Assembly: GCA_037043015.1 (NCBI GenBank)
Contig: CM073328.1
Location: forward strand, 6,497,409 to 6,561,408
DNA length: 64,000 nt
Direction: 5' to 3'
Source of the DNA: Bryum argenteum
Taxonomy: Eukaryota; Streptophyta; Bryopsida; Bryales; Bryaceae
Below are positions 12,000 through 24,613 of this stretch, one piece after another; within the stretch, counting starts at the first letter, position 1, and each line of letters starts with the position of its first letter. The notes below the pieces were generated by a model. It saw only the letters and a list, made by a program, of their open reading frames with translations. It did not search any database and had not been told where the DNA came from. Position numbers and translations under genes: made by a program.

Positions 12000-12900
12000 T
12001 GGCTACGAAGTGAGGAATAGAAGGTGAGCACATTGTACTTCGTCGCTCAGTTGAGACCTATGCAGAACCAAACGCCCATCACTTAAGGTGATGAGAAGCA
12101 GGAATTCGGAGCAATTGTGAGCAACCTTGAAGTAAAGTCGATACTCCAGCAGCGAAGTCTTAAAGAAATTCTACCCACACAAAACCCCATTGTCACCTCC
12201 AGAACTGGCTACAATATTTCACGAGGACTCTCCAGTTACTCCCAAAAGTCCTTTCCAAAGAATCAAGGAGCCTGGGGTTAGCAATCACTCTAATGGTTGT
12301 AGGGAGTTTTTGAGACTGGAATGTCTACTTGAGGAGATTGTATGTCTTCGTCGAGGATGATAATGAAATCAAGAAAAGGTCAGAACATGATGTCATGAAC
12401 AAATTTTCATCCTGTAGAGCAGTTGGTAATCCATGACAGGTGTTTGAATTTTGTTTGATGGTAACTTGCTTGAGAGAATGAGACATCGAAATGAGCAAAT
12501 GTTGTCATGTTTAGGATTATCAAGATGTTGTCTCAGTTCTATATAACTCACCTATAGATCACATTCTAACCATGTATAATTAGCACGCAAGATCATGATT
12601 GTACTCTCCATCATCCTTTCGTTCTCTCACCCTCGTTGTGTTTTATCACCTCAGAATCTATTAAAACATGACTCAAAATGCTTCTTGAAATCAAATGATG
12701 ACAAGTAATAAAGTTATAAAGCTTCACACAGATTTCATTTGTGGGCATTTGCAGGCAGAACAGAGCTAAGAGAACAGAGTATAGCAATCGGTGCTTTTGC
12801 CACGTCAAATTACAGTGACGCATCCTTGCTGACAAAAGCTTCAAGCTTCCCCAGCTACTCCTTGCGGTTGGAGCTGCTCCTTGCGGTTGGAGTGGAGCCA
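12000..12900. other. Intergenic, no supported gene
   Basis: Mixed-composition sequence with no frame resembling a known protein. Just before the putative small gene, a 19-bp unit containing 'ctccttgcggttggag' occurs twice in tandem (about 12858-12895). Confidence 0.4.
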
Positions 12901-12901
12901 A

Positions 12902-13235
12902 ATGGACGAGTCGAATGCAAATATGGAATTGTTGCTGGAAGGCATGAGGATCTTGCTCGTTGAAGGCACTCTCGTGAAGCAGAAAGCGGCGTGTCAGCAG
13001 CTGAAGAAGTTGGGGACATTGTGTGCGATGGCCAACAATGCTTGGATACCTTGGAAGGCCATCGATCTTACACTCATGGATGTGCAGGTAACTCTCATAT
13101 GCTCACTAGCTACTCGCAGATTTCAGAATTCCATGTACTCCATGTTTCTGAAGCATTCCAATAATTGGGTCTTCATTGCAGATGCCCGTGCTGGAGCGAC
13201 GAGGAAGATCAAGGAGAGCGAGAAGGATCACATAA
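12902..13235 (+). CDS. Putative small two-exon gene, unknown
   Basis: An ATG at 12902 opens a 62-codon exon ending at CAG|GTAACT (13087). A CAG acceptor at 13181 allows in-phase joining to a short exon ending TAA at 13233-13235, giving about 79 residues. The first exon looks coding (MDESNANMELLLEGMRILLV) and the tail is Arg-rich. Downstream, one frame continues with coding-like sequence (KIRVPEATKEDAISG) but has stops. This may therefore be the stump of a decayed longer gene. I recognise no family. Confidence 0.3.
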
Positions 13236-14389
13236 GCCGATCATAGGCCTGTCAGCACCTGCTATTCAAAGGTACAAGGACAAGTGATTAAGTGCCGGCA
13301 TGGACGCTTGCAAGCCATTTCAAGCGAGGGAGCTCATCGAGGTGATTCAAGGAGTGTGAAAGATCCGAGTTCCAGAAGCGACGAAAGAGGATGCTATCTC
13401 CGGCGATCACAGTGGCTCAGATGTCTAATAAATAGGTTCATTAGTCTCCCCCCTCTTTGAATTTCATATTAGCTGGAAAAAGAGACCACCGAGAGTTTTT
13501 TTGAGGCTGCACAAATGGATGCAGAATTTTAGCATTTCCAGACCTGTGATAGTTATCACTTGGTTATGGTCGACACTGAATACTTTTGACCGGAAGCTTC
13601 ATTTGGCAAGATGATGATTGTCAGATTGGTATTACAACTATGGTTCAAAGTCACATGTCTCATATGCATAGCCTCAATTATACTCTTTATACCCGTGTGT
13701 GTTAAAAGTTCAAGTGTTGAAGTGACCCATTTGTGTCATCTTAGCGGGAATATGTTATAAATGGGAATACTATCGGTAATGGTAATGCATTAGTGGGTAT
13801 GGCATGGCCAGAGTTTTCGTGAAAACACTAGAAACATGTGTTGTTGAAGTTGAATGAACGACCAAAATGTGACAAAATCGTAATATAATAAAACGATTGC
13901 TATAGTTTTGTTATTGCATGGGACATTGTTGAATCAATTAGTGCACGACGTACTATTTAGCATCCACACTCTCAAACGAAGTAAAGGTCGGTACTCCAGA
14001 ATCCTTCAAAAAAAAGTTGAGGGAAGTTAAATTTTCACTCCTTCCCACATGAATGATCATCTTCCATGTCGATACTCTTCATGCTAAATGAAGGAAACCC
14101 GTTTAGTACATAAACCAACAATGTGATTTCCTCACAAAATGCCTCAAAATGACACAATCAAAATGAAGAATTGTCTCGTGTGGATCACAAACAAAATATA
14201 AGACGCATCACCTACTCACTTGATCCATTGGAAAGAAAAAAAACTTGAGAATGAGGCAAATGCTCATAACCACGGTAATAGACCCGATACTTACAGTTCA
14301 ACATAATAATTTGGGACGGTCTCAGGGTCCAGTACCTGAGTTGTCGGAGAAGCCTACGGTTCTCGTAGCATCAGAGGTTCCCTTTGGAC
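13236..14389. other. Intergenic, nothing recognised
   Basis: AT-rich with no open frame of note. A short segment at 14258-14300 ('ataaccacgg') resembles 6265-6300 upstream of the receptor. This suggests that pieces of receptor flanking sequence are scattered on both sides. Confidence 0.4.
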
Positions 14390-14960
14390 CCTCTGGAACA
14401 GTGTTACACGGTTGTTGTGCGATTTCACGATTTCCAAAATAGCTCGAGGGACCAGATCTCTTTCATCCATTTGAACAGCATGTGCAATTAAGTTTGAGGG
14501 ATACACGATGCATGTCATCATATTCTTCGAACAAGGAAAGGAGCACAGGCTGATCTTTCTGATAACTAGCAGTACCTCAGCTCCCCCCTTCCTAAAGCAC
14601 CATGCCCTCTGAAATTTCCAATCTTCACTTTTCTTGGTGAGCGTATCACATCAACCATAAATGATTCCTTACGCTCTCTTTCAATTCTGGAACATGTAGT
14701 TTCCAAGAAATTATAACACAACCATATTCAGGGCACTACATGAGACCCGCCTGCCCAGAGAAGACTCCAGTTTAGCATATCATATCTAATAACACAAGAA
14801 CTTGAATATCTAAGAGTGTTGGAAATTTGTGAAGGATATTCTTGATCGTGAAATTGTTGTGTTATGCTTACATTAATAGTCTCAAGGTTATTGCAGGTTT
14901 GTTCAGATGATGGGAGGTCGAATATGGCTAGAATGCGAGGCAGGGAAGGGGAGCACATTC
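14390..14960. repeat. Receptor 3' flank, copy B
   Basis: Diverged counterpart of 11398-11990 in the same orientation. No receptor coding sequence precedes it, so it may mark a deleted second receptor copy or a duplication of the flank alone. Confidence 0.5.
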
Positions 14961-15059
14961 TACTTGATCCGTAAGCTAGTTGATAATCCATGTAAGCTAT
15001 TTGAATTTTTTTTGATGATAATTTGCCTGAGATACTAACATTATACCCTTCATGAATCG

Positions 15060-15420
15060 AAACATATACCTACTCTTCGTACAGGAAACGAAAGCCTCAT
15101 CGATTGATGAAACTACATACAACATCAGCAAGAGCCATGGTAAGGACGAGTGCAAACAATGGAAGCAGCGGCACACACCGTTCGTCTTGCAACACCGATG
15201 CACAAAAAATGGGATTTTTTGATCATTTCCTGTAAAACAATCACCAAATTCCAGTGATTGTGGTAAAAATAAAAAACGAGATTACACTAACCTCCTGACA
15301 CCTAGTTACTGTACATAAAATGAAAGCCTCATTGAAAGATTGATGCATGGGCCAAGTGTACAGCAAGCAATGAAAGCACCTGAATATCCTTTTTGCAACA
15401 AATTGCAACATAGAATGCAC
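15060..15420 (-). pseudogene. Two decayed partial copies of the CYSTM gene 3' end
   Basis: On the minus strand, 15127-15200 resembles the Cys-rich coding tail of the gene at 15608. It reads CAAASIVCTRPYHGSC then a stop, against CAAAFIACWACTWPCHGPCC in the intact gene. A second fragment at about 15345-15410 keeps the 'caagcaatgaaagca' core. Flanking 3' UTR motifs ('ccagtgattgtggta', 'tctgtacataaaa.gagagcc') are repeated at the same spacing, indicating serial tandem duplication of the last part of the gene followed by decay. Confidence 0.55.
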
Positions 15421-15607
15421 ACATGCACAAACAAAGTCATGCAATCCAAAAATGTGATTCACTGCTGAAGTGAGTTCAATTATTTCCTATGAAAATTCCA
15501 CAGTGATTGTGGTAGATATAAACAATGGAGTTACCTAACCTCAAAACCTACTCATACCTAGTTTCTGTACATAAAACGAGAGCCTGATCGGAAGATAGAG
15601 GGAAAGC

Positions 15608-15952
15608 CTACACGCCACAGCAGCAAGGGCCATGGCAAGGCCAAGTGCAAGCCCAGCAAGCAATGAAAGCAGCGGCACACCAATTGGCCGGTTTGTTGCT
15701 CTTCTTCTTCATGGCGATCGGTTGTCCGTTGGGGCCATAGCTCACGGGCGTCTGCTGCACATAGCCTCCGCTTTGATTGTACGCCGGCTGCTGGCCGTTC
15801 TGGTTGTGGTCGTACCCGTAACCCGACCTCATGTTCACATCCCGCCCCGCTTGATCGCCATACCCTACCCCCTGATTATTGTTACTGTAATTCGCCGTCC
15901 CCCCGCTCACTACTGGCGCCTCCGTCCCGTGATTAAGCTTCCTGTGAAACAT
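15608..15952 (-). CDS. CYSTM-type cysteine-rich tail protein
   Basis: A 114-residue protein if translation starts at the Met at 15952 (MFHRKLNHG). The frame is open further upstream to 16060, but that part reads like leader sequence, with a near-repeat of 'attttcg..ggtttttgag'. The middle is Gly/Tyr/Gln/Asn-rich with YGPNGQP-type repeats. The C-terminus ends in a short hydrophobic Cys-rich block (WCAAAFIACWACTWPCHGP then CCC), diagnostic of the CYSTM (cysteine-rich transmembrane module) family. In plants these small tail-anchored proteins are linked to stress tolerance and the plasma membrane. A splice acceptor near the start (TTTCACAG) leaves room for a different 5' exon. Confidence 0.7.
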   Translation of the reverse strand: MFHRKLNHGTEAPVVSGGTANYSNNNQGVGYGDQAGRDVNMRSGYGYDHNQNGQQPAYNQSGGYVQQTPVSYGPNGQPIAMKKKSNKPANWCAAAFIACWACTWPCHGPCCCGV

Positions 15953-16241
15953 CTCAAAAACCTTCGAAAATGGCTCTAAAAACCCCGAAAATGGCTCTGG
16001 AAACCTCGAAATGAGCGTGCAAAGCTCAGAAACGGCGCGGATTGAGTGCAATGAGTGCAACGAGCTTAAGGATTCAAGAGTCTGCGGAATTGTGAGGATT
16101 GGAACCTGGTGAGATTGATATGAGAAAAGCGCGGGGGGTGGGGGGTTAAATGAGAGGGAAGCCGCGGCTGCGGCCGGTAGCGGCAGTTTCCAAGTTGCTT
16201 CCGGCGGGATATTTGGGGGTTTCGGCGAATGGGAGGCTGCG

Positions 16242-16267
16242 ACGTGGACGGTGACGTGTCAACGTGG
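16242..16267. promoter_or_regulatory. Cluster of three ACGTG(G/T) elements (ABRE-like)
   Basis: Three ACGT cores lie within 26 bp, at 16242-16247, 16254-16259 and 16262-16267. They are roughly 300 bp upstream of the CYSTM start on its minus strand. Clustered ACGTG motifs are bound by bZIP factors in ABA and stress responses, which fits a CYSTM gene. Functional use is inferred. Confidence 0.45.
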
Positions 16268-16399
16268 CAGGAGCGGCGACTGTGGAAGCGTGTTGTGGGC
16301 TGGTGGAATTTTCTCTTTGCCGACCAGGCAAACTTTTTACAGTACATTCTACTATTAGTTCCAGATCATGACTAATTGAAGCGTACATACATAAAAAAA

Positions 16400-17395
16400 A
16401 GTGAATAATACAAACCTCTGCAATAACTTATGAGCATAGTTTGCAACTAATCTCTACTCACACTTTAATGAATGCCTCAACATTTATCATTCAAATTCCT
16501 TGGATTGAATGCCTGAGCCTCCCACTCAATCATGCGCTAGGACTACGGAAATCACGGAATCACACAAGATCATAACCTTGTTCAACAAATTTGCATTATA
16601 AATTCAACAACACCCACAATTTGACCAAGGATTTAGTCCTCTCTGCTCGACATGAGCAGTCAACAACATGTGTAAGTTCTACGTACTCTACCATCATGCC
16701 TGCCTACTCACGTCTGCACACTTAAATCACACAGGGGGGTTCAGGATTGTAGAAATACAATCACATAAAAACGATATAGCTACTTTACACAAGGGCGAAC
16801 TACGCACCCGAACAAGTATTGAAAATGGTTTCACAGAGACTAAGTTAGAGACAATCGCTACATCTCATCTCCTGTTCTCACCGATCATTTCTGTACAATC
16901 TCCGCCTCCGATCTTCTGTCTTGCAGTCCATTTTGCCTCCATTTCTCATGCCCACCTGAATTAAAACTTCCTCTCTCATTTGGCAAAGATTCGAAGCCTT
17001 GGCCTGTGCTTGGAAGATTGTGTATTTCATGTTGTTTTGATGGACTCTTGCTCAGAGAGGACGATGAAACTGGGACCTGAGTAAGTAATGGAGCACTTGC
17101 GGGGGGAAACCCCAAGGGACCCAAAGTTTTCACTTGATCGGATGTTCAGCTGGTGTACAATCCCTTCATCAATATGTGCCTGCTATCAAAACATCGAAAT
17201 CAGTAACTTCTGTGAATGCTATCCTGAAACTGATTGGAACACATCGTAACACAATTTATTGCAGTTATTACCGTTCTCTTTAGATGATAATCGACAAAGC
17301 AATACTTAGATAACAATCTTGAGCTACCTTTTCGTTGAGAAAATTTGCAAAAATTGAACTGTGTCATATGTGGAGCTTGTATGGGAGTCTCTACC
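16400..17395. other. Promoter flank and 3' UTR of the large acidic-protein gene
   Basis: On the minus strand, sequence after the stop at 17396 has a plausible donor (AAAAG|GTAGCTC near 17327) and an acceptor near 17180, so the 3' UTR may be spliced. An open frame at 16885-17133 (minus, about 80 codons, Ser/Pro-rich) could be an alternative C-terminal exon but has no strong acceptor. The remainder, 16400-16880, shows nothing recognisable. Confidence 0.35.
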
Positions 17396-20300
17396 TTACG
17401 GTTGAACCTGAGGAGATCCAAGGCAGCTAACCCACATGGACGAAGACGATTTTTTGAGCTTGGCATTGCTAGCTTCTCGTTCAGCACTTCGTGACGACGT
17501 GCTCATAACACGAAACAAGCGTCTGATAAAAGAAGGGCTGCTGGAGACACCGTTAGGCGTGATGGCGTTGTTATTGTGAGCATCCTCCAAGAGTAAGCTC
17601 CGAAGAGGAGTATGCAGCTTGTCCTTGCCGTTCCGTTCCTTTAGAGCGAGGTCCTGATTAGGAATGTTCCCATTTTCGTGACTAGCTGCAGCTCCATTTG
17701 ACGACACCGCCGCCGCCGCAGCAGCAGCATGGTTACCATTGGAATTTGTCGCTGGTTGGATCTGGTCTTCGCAGGAGTCGGACAGAACTGTAACCATCGT
17801 AGCGGGCGAAGAAGCTCCAGCATGACAGGCATTTCGAGACGGAGTCCCTTGTCCCGAATTGTAAGCTTCCGCTTGCTCCTCCCAGAGCCGGTCTTGTTGC
17901 GAGCCTGAAAACGGGGGCTTCAAAAGTGGATACAATGTCGCTGTTGGGCTCTGTGGCTCAGTAGGAGTGTGTGGCTCAGAGTCCAGCTCTAGATCAGCTT
18001 GTGAGTTCGTATTGGCTTGCATGCACTCCAGATTTGTGGCGTTGTTCTGTTTTTCACTTACTGTCGTGGAGCTCTCTCTTACATCAGGAGCTTGAGAGTC
18101 CTTAGCAGCTGCTGTAGGGGTAGGCACCTCGATCAAGTGCGCAGCATCTGCAACTTCAACTTCTCGACCATGTGGTACTACAATGCCGTCTGAACTTGGT
18201 ATCGCGTCATTCAACACCATGTCCTTCTTTAGGTTGTCACTTGGGCTGTCCACCTGAGCCTTGAGTATGGGTTCTTCCTCATGATGGATGCCGTTTAGGC
18301 TCTCCTTATCAGTCGGGTGGCCGTCCAATTCTTCACCGGTTAAAGTCATTACAACTGCATTGTCTTTGTCAGGAACAACAGAGAGTTCTTTTGGGTTCGC
18401 TACCTCCATCAGATCAATGGACTTTTCATCCGAGGTCTCAGTCTGTTTGGGCTTCGAGTCGGCAGGAACAACCGCTTTGGCAGTGAGTAATTCTGGAGCA
18501 ACAGCTGCCTCCTCTGAGCTCTCCTCGACCTCGAGCATGGACTTCTCCAAGGTTTCTGTAGTTTTCTCCAAGTCGTCAGACACACCGGAATTCGGCGTGT
18601 TTGCATTGAGTAATATCGGAGTGGCGTATGGCTCTTCGGAGTTCTCAACCTCGAACATGGACGGCGCCTGTGAGGTCGACTCTTCCTTCTCCAACTCGTT
18701 AGCGAGAGGCAGAGCTGATGTTTTTGTCGCATCCGCAGCAATAGAGAGTTCCTCTGAGCTTTCGAGCAACATTTCCTCACCCTCAAGCTCTTGACTTCGA
18801 GGCAAGGCCTCCACTTCCTTTTCCGTCTGCTTCTCCATCTCGTCAGCAGCAGCCAACTGATTTGCGGTGGGTTGATCCTTAGCAGCGATCAAGTGTTGCA
18901 TCGTGTTGTCAACGTTCCCATTCAAGCGCTCGTCATCCTGCTCCTCATCGTCAACAATTGCTGCATTTTGAGGAACATTGAATACTTCCATGGGGCTGTC
19001 TACCATCTTAATCGACTCCTCAGAAGTGGGCCTATATTCCACTGTGTCTTCAGAGACGGTTGATATCTCCTTTAGCTCTTCCACAGCCGTCTGCGGAAGC
19101 TCCTCCCACTCTTCCACAGCCCTTGGTAAGGACTCCTCTACCTTTTCCACGGCCTCTGGTGATGACTCTCCCAAATCGGGTCTGTACATCACTGTGTCAT
19201 CATCCTCCAGCGACGACTCTTTCTTCACATCCTCCTCAACCTTGTCATCACTACTTAATTGATCCTGAATGTGGGTAGTACTTGAAGTGCTGGTGTTCGG
19301 AGTCTCCTCAACATGTCTCTGGCTCTTGGGACTGTGCACTACCTGGTCTTCATCCTCATCTCTCGTCAACCTTCCATTCAAGCTCCCCTGCACAAATAAA
19401 TCTTCCTCCATGTCTTTGACATCTACGCTGGAATGCTCTACTGTGTCCCTTGCATCTACGCTTGAATGCTCCTCCATTTCGTTTACGATTGATCGTGCAG
19501 TATCTTCGCCAGAAACAACTTCAGTTCTCTTGGGTAAGGACTCTTCTACCTTTCCGGCCTCCTCACTTTCATCTATCCATGGAGTGGTGCGAGTGCCGTT
19601 GTTTTGCGATGAGAAAGAAACCAGGTCTGTGGGGCTGGCTACCGAGAGTTCTTCGCTTAAGCTCTCCTCCTTGTGATCACCATTACTTGAGTGATTCTCG
19701 ACGTCATTCACGAGCGCTGTTTCTGGGTTTTCAGCTTGGGAAGTACCATGTAAGGACGTCGTCTTGAGACCGCAGATCTCATCATCCTCTTGAGACACAT
19801 CCTCTTGCTTCGTCTCTTCAGACTTGCAAGGAAGAGCGGATTTCTCCTCGCTCTCGTCAACGTCGGCGTCTAGGCTCGAAGGAACGAACAAGTTTTGCGG
19901 GATGTCCATGACGGTGTCCAGATTTTCGCTCAAGTTCTCTCCTTCCTTGTACCGTGTAAGGTCGGAGATCTCGGTCTCGTTTGAATCTGCTGTTGATCGT
20001 GAGGTTTTCAGATCAGAAGGAACACATGGCTCCAACGGCAGATCCTCGGAGCTAAATTGGTCTGCAAGTTTTCCACAGGACATGATAGTTAGATAGATTT
20101 TCCGCTAATATCTCACATGGACCAAATTACTGCTGCGTAGTCCACTGCATATCAATGACCTGTATAGACCCAAAATTCTATCGCACTGCATAACGGTTCT
20201 AAAATATAAACATTTAAATATTCATTATCCAAAACGGCTTAATTCGTCTGATCCCCAGAAAGTGTGATCATATCATCTGTTGATTACAACATATCTAAAA

Positions 20301-23300
20301 TCCGATAAGTAGTAGAAATCATTTGACCCACTCAAAAGTGTGGTGAAGAATTGTATCTGCTTGAGCCACTTGCTCCTTTCAGCATATCATATGCGCAGTG
20401 GAATGGGCAAGATTGTCCACTTATTTACCTTGAGCGATTTCTACATCGTCAAAATCAGCATCCAAGGAAGGCTCCAAAACTTTCTCTGTTTCAAGAGCAG
20501 CCTCGGCTTTTGAGATAGGATCAGTTTGTGCTCCCAGCGGAATATGGCCCTCCTGGTCGTGACTTTCTATGATGTCACTAGGCGTCGAAATAGGGGACGA
20601 TGTATTCCTTGAGGCCTCTTTAGATTCGTCGACACCAATTTCTACGTCCTCTGGAGTATCATATTTCGCATCAGCCACAAGAGCTGCTTCGTTGACCACC
20701 AATTCTGATTACCACAGGTCATAAGCTTGCTTATTATCAAACGAACTCATAAACTATCACACGAGGACAAATATAACCCGCAAGAAATTCATAATGGGCT
20801 TCGTTGCTTGGAGTAGAGTAGATCATATTCGAGCTTTTCTGCTTTGAGCAAATACATTAAGTGTTCTCCGTTTAATATGTTGGTATGAACCAAATCTATC
20901 CACCACTGTAAGATCAACCTAAAAGGCCATTTCCAATCCTTGCTCTTCTGATAAGCTAATGAGTAGACCGAGTCACGCGTAGTAGCACCATACCTGCAGA
21001 AGACAGATCCTTTTCGACCTCAGTACTTGGCTTTGAATCAGCTTCTTCCTCTTCCAAGACTTGCTCTGCCCTAGTTTTTTGCTCTTTAAAACCACCCCGT
21101 TCCTCCTCATCAGCCGTACCTTCACTTCTATCATCAAACTCGCCAGACTCATTGAGAGCCAGCTTTAAAAATTCCCCAGCTGGGACTACAAAAGGTGAAG
21201 CTGTAGTGCTGTATATTTCCTCGGCTTCCTCAAGATTCTGTGTTGTGTCAGTGTGGTTGGTAGTTTCTTCAGCAGCAGTGACCACCATGGTACTTCTGAC
21301 ATCAGCCTCTTCAAGAGGCACTGTGGGATTCGCCTACAAGCAACACAACAATCCCATCTCATTCAATCAGGAACCATGGAAAGAGTAAAGAGCAATCACA
21401 GAATATTCTTATAAAGTGGGGAATCAAATGAAGAAGCTTCACGTGACTTACATGAAGTTCTTCGCTTTCTACATCAAGTTTTGAAGCATTGGTGATCTCA
21501 TCTTCTTGATCGAACACAGGGTCACTTGAACTCCGTAATTGCAGCGATTTGTCAACTGAAACTTCGTAGTTGTCATCCTGCAAAGGTTCGGACGTGGATA
21601 TCGACGGACGATGATCGACTTCCGAAAGATTTTCAAGGGATGCTTCGATAGGTTCATCACCGTGGGCTTGCAACTCCCGAGGCTTTTCTGCAGATAGGAT
21701 TTCGTCTTCTGGCACTCTAGCTTCGTCCACTCTCAACTTCTCCGTAGAAGCCGAAATGAGTTTATCATAACCAACTAGTTCCAGGAGTTGCTCCTCGCGC
21801 AAATTAGTTGTGTGAGCTGACTCTTCTGTGTTGTCTAAGCTCATCAAGAAGTGTGCTTCCGTTTGCTCTTCTTCATTTATTCCAATCACGGGTGGCATTG
21901 AAGAATTTGACTCCACTGAAGCCACCTTTTCACCGGAAATGTGAGCATTGTCACCACCCTCTAACTTGGATGTGCTAATAAAATCTTGCAAGACACCAGG
22001 TTCTGCAGCTACTTCAGAGATTGGAGTTGCAAAAGACTTCCCTGACTGTAATTCCTTGACATCGTCATCTCTATCATTTGTGGTTTTTGCGAATTCCTCC
22101 GGCATCGACGAGGAATCATCATCGAGTGCTTCGAAAGGACTCGCCTGTGAAGAAAGTGGCACTGTGACAGGCGAAATTGGAGGATCCTCACTCCCGTTTT
22201 CATCCACGACTTGGATTTTTGCACCAAGAAGGCCATTGCTAGTCACGGCCAAGAATCTCGGTGCTGCGTCAAGATCCTCAGCTTGAGCAGCTGTCTCTCG
22301 ATCGTCGGCAGCAGCAGATTGCAAAGCATCCACAGATGAGTCTTGCCCCAAATTCGTAACATTCTCTACGTTATTGGTTTCTGGCACGCCCGGTTTCTCA
22401 ACCCCGTTGCATTGTTCTGTATCCAGTGTAGTGTATCTGGAGTCAAAATCTCCCGCATGGATTAGCTCCTCGGGTCTAACATCTTTTGGACTCGATTGAG
22501 CTGAGATTTTGTACACGTGAAACACTTCATCCTCATCAGATTCTTCGACTGGGATGGATTTGGAAGATTGAGAAACCATGGACTCCTCTTCGGAAAGACT
22601 GGATACCGGCAGCTCGATTGGAATAAAGCTTTTTGCTGCAACTGGAGTTGGAACTTTAGCCTCATCTGCATCAATATGGCCTGCATCATAATGAGAAGAC
22701 TCGTCGCCGACATTGTGAGTCCAATACTCTTCGAAGTCGAAAATCATCATGTCTTTATCAAGATGGGTCGTCGGTGTGAACTTGGTTGCTTCGGGCTCTG
22801 TTACTTTCTGTTCTACAACAGAGCATTCTTCCGTGGCAATGTGCTCCTTTTCATCAGCTTCGGCAGCTTCATCGAAGCTCTGCTTCAGATTGAGCTGCGC
22901 ACTGCATGATCCATCAATAAGATCCTCATCATCGCTTGATGAAACCAATATCTCCTCTTCAGCTGGCCGTGCATTCCTCTCTTCTTGCAGTGCACCACCC
23001 TCTGAAATGTACACATATGGTACATTCTCTCCAGTAAACGTATCGCACTCGACCTCACTTTTTGGCACTTCGACTTTAGTTGGCTCTGCACTCGCTTTCT
23101 GAAATGAAGCTTCACTGTTGGAAGTTGATGCTTTTTCAGAAACGATGGATGGTTCAGCCATCACTGCTTGCTCAATAGTCGATACGGGTTCATCTTCCTG
23201 CACCCTGTCAAGCTCAATGGAATTCCGTTCCGACTCAATTATTGCCTTATCAATTGCACGTGGATGTTCAGCAGCAACACTGTTCTCATCGTTTGTATTT

Positions 23301-24613
23301 GAAAGCTCAGAAACGAGCTCCTCTGGCTCATCTAAGAGCTCGAGTGGGTCACCCAAGACGCTGGAGCTGGAGTCATCAGGCTCAGGTAAGGAAGACAGGG
23401 ACGAAAACATGCAGGGGAGATCCTCAGAGAGCCAAGACGTCGGCATGTCGGTGTCATTCTCGAAGCCCGGGTCAGCCCCTTGCTCCAAGGAGTTCATGTC
23501 TTCATCACCGACATCACCATCCTCCATCAAGGAAGGCAGAAGCGAGGAGCCTTCCTCATCAACTTTGGTGACCACATCGAATGATTCCGATTCGTTTCCA
23601 TTCGTTGAGCACACTGACGCTACTTCCACCTCCTCAACAGAAACTGCTTTCTCAATTCGCCTCTTCACTCGACCTACAATCAATTCCCATGGTCATGATG
23701 AACTCCAGAATCTCGCACTGATGAATCCAAAGCACGCGGACATGAATATTACCTGGTTGGGCTGGAGTATCTTGACTAGTTTTCACCCCCTTTTGAGCTC
23801 GCGGCGACGTCAATCCAGGCTTTAATTTCAAACTTGGGAGCGAGGTGATGGACTTCCGCAGGCTCTTCACCGGGGAGACTTCAAGAGGAGACTCCGACTC
23901 ACCATTTGTGCTTTTCTTCGTCGACGCGACAGGCTTCACAGTTGGCCGTGGAGACGACTTCGCAGCAGCGACTACCTTTGGTGAAGCTTTTTTCGGTGTA
24001 GTTCCCTCACCATTACCGCTCTCATTCCCTTCTGATGCCAAAATGGACTTCCGAGGACTGTCTTTCTTAACTTCCCCTAGTTTCCTCGGCGACAAAACAG
24101 ACGCTATTGTCGCTCGTGCAACCACAACCTTCTCCTTCGGTGGCGGCGTTGTCACCTTCGCAGGAGTAGCGACCTTCTTGTGACCGCCTGCACACAGGAC
24201 AAAAGCACTTAGTATGAACCACAAAACTCATTTTCAGAGCATTGCATGTGAGCTAGCCTACCTCCTTTCGTCAGAAACGAATGCTTCTTCTCCTCAGTGG
24301 ACGGAGAAGAAAAGTCCAGTCCTCGGGCTAAGTCGTCCGCGCCACCAATTGAAGCTCTCCGCTTCTTTAGAGCAGCAGGTGAGGTTCCTGAAGCTGGGGT
24401 TCGAGGAGAAGTAGCAGCCACTGGGGACTTCCCAAGTCCATTAACGCTTCGAACTGGCGATTGTACATCCTGCAACTCCTCGGAAAGGCAACTGGACGCT
24501 ACTGAAGAAGAAGTACGCCGATGTGGTGTAGTCACTCCCACCTTACTTCCGCTACTACTACTGCTTTCCTTCTTCACTTTGCCGGCGGCGGCAGCAGGGG
24601 AAGGACTCCCCAT
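17396..24613 (-). CDS. Very large acidic, low-complexity protein (about 2,096 aa), unknown
   Basis: Six exons on the minus strand join in phase: 24262-24613, 23753-24187, 21452-23673, 20994-21333, 20429-20704 and 17396-20061. Together they are 6,291 nt. The start is the ATG at 24613 (MGSPSPAAAAGKV). Exons 1-2 (about residues 1-262) are basic and rich in Ser, Pro and Lys, with many SPRK/SP sites (SPRKSILAS, SLPSLKLKPGLTSPR). Residues 263-2030 are dominated by Glu, Asp and Ser with internal repeats such as VEESLP and EHSSVD. The last 60 residues turn basic (RRLFRVMSTSSRSAER). No enzymatic domain, membrane segment or signal peptide is visible. The charge layout recalls microtubule- or scaffold-type proteins, but that is only an analogy. 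Two tiny ATG frames lie in the presumed leader (ATGCGTTTCAGAGGCTCATGA, six codons). Confidence 0.8.

Noticed and set aside
18288-18794. Long plus-strand open frames opposite the large acidic gene (also 19060-19676, 22517-23825)
   Set aside because: They are antisense shadows of Glu/Ser-rich codons on the minus strand; the minus-strand exons join in phase and these do not.
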